DNA of 64,000 nt from NCBI GenBank assembly GCA_028689735.1, contig JAQVCP010000001.1, positions 1 through 64,000 on the forward strand. The letters run 5' to 3'. A model generated the notes under the pieces. It saw only the letters and a program-made list of their open reading frames with translations. It had not been told where the DNA came from and did no database searches. Position numbers and translations under genes: made by a program. Shown here piece by piece: positions 9,068 to 15,574 of this stretch. Numbering within the stretch: the stretch's first letter is position 1; each line of letters starts with the position of its first letter. Source of the DNA: Hespellia sp. (lineage in GTDB: Bacteria; Bacillota; Clostridia; Lachnospirales; Lachnospiraceae).

Positions 9068-9721
9068 CTATCTGCTGTTAGAAATCCATACTTCAAAGTT
9101 ATCTATAAAACAATCACAGATTGCCAGAGTCCTTGCTTCTTCCTGCCCTGCCGTTTCCTCTGCAACACCAACCGTATAGAATCCCGCCGCTTTTGCAGTT
9201 CTCATTGCATACGGCGCATCTTCAAAAACAGCCGTTTCCTCTTTTTGCGACCCCAGCCGCTCCAATGCCTGCTCGTAAATGTCCGGATACTTTTTTCCGC
9301 GCCCCGCTTCCTCTTCATCTATGATAAACTCAAGATATCTCACCACATCCAGCCGCTCCAGTGCTGCCAGTGCCAGATATTTTGCCGTCGCAGTAGCGAC
9401 ACACAGCTTTGTGCCTTTTTCGTATTCTGTTCTCAAAAATGCCTCTGCTCCCGGTTTTAACACCACTTCTTTTCTGTATTCCATTTCTATCAGCGCATAT
9501 ATTTCCGCAACTATTTGTTGCGTTTCTTCTTGAAATCCATAGGTAGCTTTAAATAAATCTGCTGCTGCCTCCACAGATATTGGTTTCAGTTTCTCATACA
9601 TTTCTTCCGTTATGGCAATTCCCTTGCTTTTGAGATATCGCCTGCCAAGCTGGGTCCATACTGACATAGAATCCAGCAGGGTACCATCCATATCCAGAAT
9701 CAGAGATTTAAACTTTTTCAA
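9068..9721 (-). CDS. HAD-superfamily hydrolase, beta-phosphoglucomutase-like
   Basis: 217 aa. The catalytic loop DMDGTLLDS lies at residues 10-18, followed by an alpha-helical cap domain, motif II CVATATAK at about residue 105, a conserved Lys region GRGKKYPDIYEQALERLG and motif IV FEDAPYAM. This is the subfamily I architecture of YcjU/Gph-like phosphatases and phosphomutases. The substrate is probably a small sugar phosphate or nucleotide. It is tandem with thiE but is not a recognised thiamin gene; thiamin phosphate dephosphorylation is only a possibility. Confidence 0.85.
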   Translation of the reverse strand: MKKFKSLILDMDGTLLDSMSVWTQLGRRYLKSKGIAITEEMYEKLKPISVEAAADLFKATYGFQEETQQIVAEIYALIEMEYRKEVVLKPGAEAFLRTEYEKGTKLCVATATAKYLALAALERLDVVRYLEFIIDEEEAGRGKKYPDIYEQALERLGSQKEETAVFEDAPYAMRTAKAAGFYTVGVAEETAGQEEARTLAICDCFIDNFEVWISNSR

Positions 9722-9784
9722 TTTCCTGTTTTCTCCAATCTTATGTTGTCTTATGCTCTTTTAATGAAGACTTTTAATAATCAC

Positions 9785-10411
9785 TTAACCCTGAAAAATG
9801 TCCCGAAGTGTTCCTGCAGCCGCTGTGATATCCGGTTTTGAAATAATTGCCGATACAACCGCAAGTCCATTGATTCCGGTTCCATTAAATTGTGCAGCAT
9901 TGGTTTCATTTATTCCGCCAATTACAACGATCGGAATATCCACCGCTTTGCGAATCTCTGCCAGACGCTCCATCGATACTGCGCGGGTATTCTGCTTGGT
10001 CCCCGTTGCAAACATTGCCCCGACACCGATGTAATCTGCGCCGTCTTCCTGGGCTTTTACCGCCTCTTCTACGGTTGCCGTTGATACCCCTACAATCTTG
10101 TCCGGCCCGATGATCTTTCTTACCACCGCAGCCGGAAGGTCACTCTGTCCTACATGTACACCATCTGCATCCGCTGCAAGTGCGATATCCACACGGTCAT
10201 TGATGATCAGCGGCACATTTGCCGCATCTGTAATCTTCTTTACTTTTCGTGCTGTTTCATAAAATTCCGCGGAGGAACAATCCTTTTCCCGCAGCTGCAC
10301 CACCGTGGTTCCGCCTCGCACAGCCTGCTCCACTGCATCCTCCAGGTTCCCGGTGCTCATAAGCCCCCGGTCTGTGCACAGATATAATGTGTAATCGATT
10401 TTTCGTTTCAT
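9785..10411 (-). CDS. thiE: Thiamin phosphate synthase
   Basis: 208 aa TIM-barrel enzyme that joins HMP pyrophosphate and thiazole phosphate carboxylate to make thiamin phosphate. Diagnostic segments are [57 protein letters not shown] and VVIGGIN. The ATG at 10409-10411 has an AGAGGAGAG ribosome binding site; an extended reading frame upstream is not credible. It lies some 30 kb from the thi operon and no TPP riboswitch was found in front of it. The related gene at 39.9 kb is TenI-like, so this is likely the only true ThiE in the window. Confidence 0.93.
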   Translation of the reverse strand: MKRKIDYTLYLCTDRGLMSTGNLEDAVEQAVRGGTTVVQLREKDCSSAEFYETARKVKKITDAANVPLIINDRVDIALAADADGVHVGQSDLPAAVVRKIIGPDKIVGVSTATVEEAVKAQEDGADYIGVGAMFATGTKQNTRAVSMERLAEIRKAVDIPIVVIGGINETNAAQFNGTGINGLAVVSAIISKPDITAAAGTLRDIFQG

Positions 10412-10451
10412 CGTATTTCTCTCCTCTCTGCCGGGCGCAGCATCTGCAATC

Positions 10452-10550
10452 TGTAAAAAGTGCCCTGTCTTAATGTAAAATATCACTTGTCTGATTTCCT
10501 ACCCAGCTTTGACAGTATGTAAAAAGCACCCTATCTTAATGATAAGGCGC
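10452..10550 (-). terminator. Terminator after the AIM24 gene plus a degenerate tandem copy
   Basis: GCACCCTATC and GATAAGGCGC (10526-10550) form a stem with a short AT loop, followed on the minus strand by TTTTT: a good terminator for the AIM24 gene. The first 24 nt of this segment (10519-10542) recur with four or five changes at 10452-10475, 67 nt away, but the second stem arm is lost there. Confidence 0.65.
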
Positions 10551-10602
10551 CCAAATTGTATGTATCCTTCTGCTCCCTACTCCAATGTTAACTGACAGGT
10601 TC

Positions 10603-11283
10603 TTACTTTCCGCTCGCCACGTATGGAGCAATGGAACCGGCAATATTACTGATTGGCATAGTCTGAATCACAATACGTCCAGGACCAGTAACAACAGTAT
10701 TGAACAGACCTTCTCCGCCAAGGAACATATTTTTCACTCCCGGAACTGTTGTAATATCCATAGAACAGGTCGCATCCATCATTGCAACATAACCGGTGTC
10801 AACAACAATCGACTGTCCCGCTGCCAGATCATACTCAATTGCACTTCCATCAATCTCAATAAAAACAGTTCCTGATCCGGCAATTTTCTCCATGATAAAT
10901 CCCTCACCACCGAACAGGCCGCTGCCAAGCTTCTTCTGGAAAAATACAGAAAGACTCACGCCTTCTTCGCCTGCCAGAAATGCCCTTTTCTGTACGACAA
11001 TCTCTTTTCCCGGTTCCACATTGATTGCTCTGATTTCCCCAGGGAAGCTTGATGCAAATGCGATCATGCCATTGCCGCCTTCTGCCGTATAAGAATTCAT
11101 AAATAATGATTCACCAGCAAAAATCCGTCCAAATGCTTTTCCGATTCCTCCATTCGTGTTCGTATTCATCTTCATATTCGGAGACATCCAGCTCATTGCT
11201 CCTGCCTCACAAATAATCTTTTCCCCCGCCTCACATTTGCAGACCGCTACCGGAAAGCTGCCACCTTTGATCTCATATTGCAT
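10603..11283 (-). CDS. AIM24 / TIGR00266-family protein
   Basis: 226 aa beta-rich protein of the AIM24 (TIGR00266) family, named after a yeast mitochondrial biogenesis factor but widespread in bacteria and of unknown biochemical role. Recognisable segments are MQYEIKGGSFPVAVCKCEAGE at the N-terminus, the Gly-rich FMNSYTAEGGNGMIAFASSFPGEI and a C-terminal GEGLFNTVVTGPGRIVIQTMPI. The ATG at 11281-11283 follows AAAGGAGG at ideal spacing, so a longer upstream start is rejected. It is a single-gene unit with its own terminator. Confidence 0.88.
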   Translation of the reverse strand: MQYEIKGGSFPVAVCKCEAGEKIICEAGAMSWMSPNMKMNTNTNGGIGKAFGRIFAGESLFMNSYTAEGGNGMIAFASSFPGEIRAINVEPGKEIVVQKRAFLAGEEGVSLSVFFQKKLGSGLFGGEGFIMEKIAGSGTVFIEIDGSAIEYDLAAGQSIVVDTGYVAMMDATCSMDITTVPGVKNMFLGGEGLFNTVVTGPGRIVIQTMPISNIAGSIAPYVASGK

Positions 11284-11477
11284 CGTAAAATCCTCCTTTT
11301 GCTGTGTACTGGTCAATTGCTTACTGATTTCATTGTACCATGTCTGTTGATTGGAAAAAAGCACCTTTTGTCATGTTGCATATATTGTAATTGTCTTGTT
11401 TCATATATTGTAACAGACTTACAAACTCTTTGGAACCATTTTCACTGGTCATATTCAGAAAAATTTCACTTCTAGCC

Positions 11478-12155
11478 TCACAAAAAACTCCTCACCACGA
11501 ACCAAACCACCGGCACCAAAAGCGACGGCAGCATATTGAGTGTCTTGCAGTCCTTGATTTTTAAAATTGAAAGCCCTGAACTTGCAATTAGGAACCCGCC
11601 AACAATGGAAATCTCGGTCATCAGCTCTGCGGTCATAAACTCTCCCATGAATCCGGCCAAAACAAAAATAGCTCCCTGCCAGAAAAACAACACAATGGCA
11701 GCCAATGCCATTCCGATTCCATAAGTGGATGCCAATACCATGGATGTCACAAAATCCAGTGTTGCATTGGTAAACAGGTACGTGTTATCCCCATACAACG
11801 CACTCTGAATCGGGCCCAGAATCGACAAGGTTCCGATGCAGTAAAGCAAGATTCCTGTGGACAATCCCTGCCCCAGATTACTGGCGGAAAACTTTGCCGT
11901 AAGGTTTTGAAATCTCCCTTCCAAATCCAGCATCGTCCCCAGAAGACTTCCAACCGCCAGACTCAAAATAAAAAGTACCGGAAATGTACTCTTCGACATG
12001 TTCTGCACAACAGCATTGATTCCAAGCCCCGTTGCAGCCAGTCCCATGGCTGTAAAAAGTGCATGTTGATATTCTTCCTTGATTCCCTTTTTTACAGCAC
12101 TTCCAATAATACTCCCCGTCAATATGGTTCCAGTATTCACAATCGTTCCTAACAT
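11478..12155 (-). CDS. DUF554 family membrane protein
   Basis: 225 aa with six or seven hydrophobic segments. The N-terminal MLGTIVNTGTILTGSIIGSAVKKGI, the central ILYCIGTLSILGPIQSALYGD and the STYGIGMALAA stretch are characteristic of DUF554 (YqgA-like) integral membrane proteins, which have no established transport substrate. The ATG is preceded by GGGGAAGAAATC. It lies downstream of the desulfoferrodoxin gene across a strong terminator, so it is probably transcribed separately. Confidence 0.88.
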   Translation of the reverse strand: MLGTIVNTGTILTGSIIGSAVKKGIKEEYQHALFTAMGLAATGLGINAVVQNMSKSTFPVLFILSLAVGSLLGTMLDLEGRFQNLTAKFSASNLGQGLSTGILLYCIGTLSILGPIQSALYGDNTYLFTNATLDFVTSMVLASTYGIGMALAAIVLFFWQGAIFVLAGFMGEFMTAELMTEISIVGGFLIASSGLSILKIKDCKTLNMLPSLLVPVVWFVVRSFL

Positions 12156-12237
12156 GATTTCTTCCCCGCATTCTATGTTCTCTTATAGATGAATTTCTCT
12201 CTGCCTTTTATCTTACATTAAGTCTTCCACAAATGCA

Positions 12238-12279
12238 AAAACAAGTTAGCAAAGATCACGCTCTCTGCTAACTTGTTTT
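12238..12279. terminator. Bidirectional terminator between dfx and the DUF554 gene
   Basis: ACAAGTTAGCA (12241-12251) pairs perfectly with TGCTAACTTGT (12266-12276). The stem is flanked by T-runs in both directions, TTTTTGC on the minus strand after the dfx stop. Confidence 0.8.
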
Positions 12280-12309
12280 TCTCTTAAGAAGATGAAACTA
12301 TATCCACTC

Positions 12310-12684
12310 CTACAGTTCTTTTTTCCAAAGTCCATGTAAGTTACAGTACTCATAAACCGCTGTTGGTTTTTCTCCATTCAATAAGAATTCAGCCTTTGGC
12401 GCTGCTCCCGGAACCAGGTTCTTTTTCTGGATTCCATTCTCTGTCTCAAGATAAATCCATTGAATAAAATGTTCCTCTAACATTGGATGCTCTACCGATC
12501 CAACTACTACAGATACCTTATCACCATCTACTGTTACAGCCGGAACATGCTTTTCCTGCGCTGCATCTGTTGTATTCGCTGCCAGCTCTTCCATTTTCTG
12601 TCCGCAGCATTGAATCGGAACGCCAGACTCCTTTACCACTTCTACAATATTTCCACATACTTGACATTTTAAAAATTTAGCCAT
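12310..12684 (-). CDS. dfx: Desulfoferrodoxin (superoxide reductase)
   Basis: 124 aa two-domain superoxide reductase that reduces superoxide to peroxide without releasing oxygen, a key anaerobe defence. The N-terminal desulforedoxin-like domain has the Fe(Cys)4 ligands CQVC (residues 8-11) and CC (27-28). The catalytic Fe(His)4Cys centre uses EKHVP, HPMLEEHFI and the C-terminal CNLHG. Ribosome binding site AGGAGG. A 16-bp palindrome identical to the one in front of the Crp/Fnr gene lies 111-126 nt upstream, suggesting shared redox-linked control. Confidence 0.94.
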   Translation of the reverse strand: MAKFLKCQVCGNIVEVVKESGVPIQCCGQKMEELAANTTDAAQEKHVPAVTVDGDKVSVVVGSVEHPMLEEHFIQWIYLETENGIQKKNLVPGAAPKAEFLLNGEKPTAVYEYCNLHGLWKKEL

Positions 12685-12794
12685 TTTCTTTTCCTCCTAA
12701 ATGATATGATTATTTGTTATTATAGCTACATAACTGTTTTTCTTTCAGTTGTTTTCTTGTTGATTACATCCTATCACATAGGACGATATCTTAT

Positions 12795-12810
12795 TGTTGC
12801 AATTGCAACA
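12795..12810. promoter_or_regulatory. Crp/Fnr-like palindrome upstream of dfx
   Basis: The perfect palindrome TGTTGCAATTGCAACA lies between the ZIP gene and dfx. The identical 16 bases occur at 15426-15441 in front of the Crp/Fnr gene. The inner TTGCAATTGCAA looks like a Crp/Fnr-family operator (TTG-N6-CAA). Confidence 0.7.
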
Positions 12811-12877
12811 TTTTTTAAAATGTTTTAAATTGTTTCGACTTGATTTTTTTATCAGTTCCTTTCAAAATCCCGCAACT

Positions 12878-13657
12878 TTATCCGAGTGCTACATCCAACA
12901 CCATCATCAGTACAAATCCCAACGCAACGCCAATTGTTCCGATGTTTGAATGCTCTCCCATCTGTGATTCCGGAATCAGTTCTTCCACCACTACATAAAT
13001 CATAGCTCCCGCTGCAAACGCGAGAAGGTAGGGCAGAATCGGAACTACCATATCTGCCAGTAAAATCGTAATCACTGCCGCTATCGGTTCCACGATTCCA
13101 GAAAGTGTTCCATAAGTAAATGCTTTTCCTTTTGATAATCCCTCACTCCTGAGCGGCATGGAGATAATTGCACCTTCTGGAAAATTCTGAATCGCAATCC
13201 CCAGTGCCAGGGCAAATGCTCCCGCAATAGAAATTCCGGTATTGCCAATAATCACTCCTGCAAATACAACGCCTACCGCCATACCTTCCGGAATATTATG
13301 CAGTGTCACCGCCAGAACCAGCATCGTTGATTTCTTTAGATTAGCTTTCATTCCTTCCGGCTTCTCATCATCCATATGAAGATGAGGAATGATGGTATCA
13401 AGCAAAAGTAAAAATGCCATTCCGAGCAAAAATCCCACGGTCGCCGGAATCCATGCCGTCTTCCCCTGTTCTGCCGCCATATCGATGGATGGGATCAGCA
13501 GCGACCAGACTGACGCTGCAATCATCACCCCGGATGCAAATCCCAGCAAAGCTTTCTGCGTCAATGCTCCCATTTCCTTTTTCATAAAAAATACCATGCC
13601 AGCTCCCAATGTCGTTCCGACAAAAGGAATCAGCAGGCCTATATATACATTATTCAT
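12878..13657 (-). CDS. ZIP-family divalent metal transporter
   Basis: 259 aa with eight predicted membrane spans. The ZIP metal-binding helices are clear: LHNIPEGMAVG and IQNFPEGAIISMP, with a short cytosolic His loop (PHLHMDDEKPEG) between spans 3 and 4. These proteins take up Zn2+ or related divalent metals along the gradient. Sequence wording is of the prokaryotic ZupT/GufA type. The ATG has AAGGAGAGG upstream. It is placed between the DUF6472-like protein and desulfoferrodoxin. Confidence 0.92.
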   Translation of the reverse strand: MNNVYIGLLIPFVGTTLGAGMVFFMKKEMGALTQKALLGFASGVMIAASVWSLLIPSIDMAAEQGKTAWIPATVGFLLGMAFLLLLDTIIPHLHMDDEKPEGMKANLKKSTMLVLAVTLHNIPEGMAVGVVFAGVIIGNTGISIAGAFALALGIAIQNFPEGAIISMPLRSEGLSKGKAFTYGTLSGIVEPIAAVITILLADMVVPILPYLLAFAAGAMIYVVVEELIPESQMGEHSNIGTIGVALGFVLMMVLDVALG

Positions 13658-13786
13658 TCATCCTCTCCTTCGTCATTCTTTTTCTCTCTTTCTTGTCTCT
13701 TCTGTATCACCACTGCTCCTTCTATATCTCTTCTGCCTTTGTACTACTGGTGGCTACATCTGCTTCTGCCTTTGTACTGCTGGCGA

Positions 13787-13969
13787 CTACATCTGCTTCC
13801 GCACAATCTTATATTCATCACCAGACTGGTAGTAGGGACAATGGGCAAAATCACCCTGCATAAACCGCATCATCTCATCCTCATCCAGATTCTGCTGACA
13901 GACATAGTACTCATAGTCTTCATCGTATTCATAATTTGCGCAATCCTCACACTTTGACTGACCAGTCAT
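13787..13969 (-). CDS. Small four-cysteine protein, DUF6472-like
   Basis: 60 aa. Four cysteines in C-x2-C...C...C arrangement (C7, C10, C24 and one near residue 44) with many acidic and tyrosine residues (EYDEDYEYYVC) suggest a small zinc ribbon-like fold. It resembles DUF6472 proteins recurrent in Lachnospiraceae; no function is known. A CAGGAGGGTGAG site precedes the ATG, which supports translation. The region between it and the next upstream gene carries a dispersed repeat copy. Confidence 0.7.
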   Translation of the reverse strand: MTGQSKCEDCANYEYDEDYEYYVCQQNLDEDEMMRFMQGDFAHCPYYQSGDEYKIVRKQM

Positions 13970-14078
13970 CTCACCCTCCTGTTATCATATACAGAACATA
14001 TCCTGTTGGTTCATATCGAATCTCCTATCCATTTGGTAGTGAACCAGTTCCTCAAACATCATACACTCTATTATGTAA

Positions 14079-14119
14079 GTCAAAACGGATATTCGCAATC
14101 CGCTTTGCTGCTTGCTCAT
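14079..14119 (-). repeat. Dispersed intergenic repeat, family 1 (copy 2)
   Basis: Best-preserved copy, nearly identical to 17916-17958 over some 35 nt. On the minus strand its core reads GCAGCAAAGCGGATTGCGA, then ATATCCG. It directly follows the stop of the 60-aa gene at 14128. The following 75 nt to the DUF6472-like gene contain a GGTTCA/TGAACC stem and may be part of a longer repeat unit. Confidence 0.6.
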
Positions 14120-14127
14120 AACCTTCG

Positions 14128-14310
14128 CTACGCGATCGGCGCCTCAATAATTGTATATTGCAGCCACTCATATAACAAATACGTTCCTTCTGCAATCTCT
14201 GCCGGAAGCAGCGCACGCGCTACAAGCTTCGGCTCCGCCTCTACTCCGATCTGTCTGAGATATACATAATCTCCATCGATTCTCTCCACTTGATACGTAC
14301 AACTAAACAT
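14128..14310 (-). CDS. Small hypothetical protein coupled to the CarD-like gene
   Basis: 60 aa. Not recognised. The sequence FSCTYQVERIDGDYVYLRQIG looks like a small beta-barrel, followed by an amphipathic EAEPKLVARALLPAEIAEGTYLLYE segment. Translation is well supported: AAGGAGGAG sits inside the end of the CarD-like gene, and the two frames overlap by 8 nt. The tight coupling suggests a partner role with the CarD-like protein. Confidence 0.7.
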   Translation of the reverse strand: MFSCTYQVERIDGDYVYLRQIGVEAEPKLVARALLPAEIAEGTYLLYEWLQYTIIEAPIA

Positions 14311-14623
14311 GGGTCTCCTCCTTCTTCATCTCCTGAATTCGCGCCTCACTCCGCTCCAGAACGTAGCGGATCTCACCCTTGATCAGTTCATCCTTTTCCG
14401 TTCCATCCTGCTGCATTGCCTTTGCCTGCTCCACTGTGATCAGAGTCCGCAGTGTCACTTTGTGGTCTTCTACCGGTATGTAAGACATTTTCTTCTTATC
14501 ATATACGGAACGCAGCAGATAATACGGTACCGGTTCCTCATTTTTCAGTCCCAGCTTCGTGATGTCCGCCACATGGCACACCCCGATTGCCTCACTAAAT
14601 ATCACATCTTTTTTCTGAAACAT
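14303..14623 (-). CDS. CarD/TRCF RNA-polymerase-interacting domain protein
   Basis: 106 aa. The first 70 residues match the CarD_CdnL/TRCF RNA-polymerase-interaction fold: MFQKKDVIFSEAIGVCHVADI, then PYYLLRSVYDKKKMSYIPVEDHKVTLRTLIT. The rest is a charged helical tail. Full-length CarD is about 160 aa, so this is a short form lacking most of the DNA-binding C-terminus. It may modulate transcription initiation locally. Encoded just downstream of the Crp/Fnr regulator and overlapping the next small gene. Confidence 0.78.
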   Translation of the reverse strand: MFQKKDVIFSEAIGVCHVADITKLGLKNEEPVPYYLLRSVYDKKKMSYIPVEDHKVTLRTLITVEQAKAMQQDGTEKDELIKGEIRYVLERSEARIQEMKKEETHV

Positions 14624-14742
14624 ATTTCACACTCCATCTATTTTCTTTTGCTCTTAATCTCATTATGTGAGCGGCATAGCCTCATCCGACAGGCAGTGGG
14701 GCAGATTCAGAAATCCCCGCTTAACTCCCGCTCCACAACTAT

Positions 14743-15387
14743 CTAAAGCAGCTCCACCTTCCGCCTGCTCATCTCAAGCAGACCTTCTTCCTTCATGGAA
14801 CTGATTTCTCTTGCCATTGCGCTGCGATCCACGCAGAGATACTCCGCAAGATTGGTCACCGTGAACGGAATCTCAAACTTCTTGCTTCCATTTTTCATAG
14901 CCTGCAGCTGAAAATAATACATCAGCTTGTTCCTGGTAGACCGGTTACTGATGACTTCGATCCGCTCGCTGAGCATCTTCGCCTTCTCAGCCACAATCAT
15001 CAGAAGATTCTGAAGCAGCTTCTGATGGCATGGACAAACGTTGTGGCACATCTTCGTAATCGCCTGATATGGGATAAATGCAACCTCACATTCCTTCTCA
15101 CAGATGATCCAGAAGCTGTCTTCTTTATTATTGGAAAATCCAATGACCTCACCAAAGATATCGCTCTCCTGCAGATGGTCAAGCATCGTCTGGTTCCCCT
15201 CCATATCAAGCCGTACAAGCTGTGCGCTTCCACTCTCAATGATTCCAATATCTGTAATTCCCTCATCATAGGAGCAGATGGTCTCGCCTGTTCCATAGCT
15301 GCGTCGTTCCACCTTCAGACATCCACACATCTTCTGGCAGTCCGCCGAACTGATTTCTGAAAATAATTCACTTTTCCTAAGTCCCAT
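14743..15387 (-). CDS. Crp/Fnr-family transcriptional regulator, cysteine-rich
   Basis: 214 aa. An N-terminal cyclic-nucleotide-binding-like beta roll (about 20-125), a dimerisation helix and a C-terminal winged helix (FTVTNLAEYLCVDRSAMAREISSMKEEG, about 175-203). Nine cysteines are visible, including C17/C21/C23 and a CHNVCPC cluster near residue 130, so redox or metal sensing is plausible. The perfect palindrome TGTTGCAATTGCAACA lies 39-54 nt upstream of the ATG, fit for autoregulation. The same site stands before dfx. Confidence 0.88.
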   Translation of the reverse strand: MGLRKSELFSEISSADCQKMCGCLKVERRSYGTGETICSYDEGITDIGIIESGSAQLVRLDMEGNQTMLDHLQESDIFGEVIGFSNNKEDSFWIICEKECEVAFIPYQAITKMCHNVCPCHQKLLQNLLMIVAEKAKMLSERIEVISNRSTRNKLMYYFQLQAMKNGSKKFEIPFTVTNLAEYLCVDRSAMAREISSMKEEGLLEMSRRKVELL

Positions 15388-15425
15388 GCAATCACTCCTT
15401 TGACCTCTAGCAGCCTTCTTCTCCC

Positions 15426-15441
15426 TGTTGCAATTGCAACA
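15426..15441. promoter_or_regulatory. Crp/Fnr-like palindrome upstream of its own gene
   Basis: Perfect 16-bp palindrome TGTTGCAATTGCAACA, 39-54 nt before the ATG of the Crp/Fnr gene, identical to 12795-12810. Confidence 0.7.
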
Positions 15442-15511
15442 AGTACGTTTGGTTTCATCTTACTACAAAAACACCAAAAGGTAAAGATGAATCTGATATC
15501 TTTACACTTGT

Positions 15512-15540
15512 TTGACATTCACATTTGATTGCGCTACCAT
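15512..15540 (+). promoter_or_regulatory. Promoter of the LTA-synthase-like gene
   Basis: TTGACA (15512-15517), a 17-nt spacer and TACCAT (15535-15540). The implied start near 15547 leaves a short leader containing GGAGG for the ATG at 15575. Confidence 0.6.
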
Positions 15541-15574
15541 ATAGAATATTATGTCACATTTCCGGAGGCTGAGA

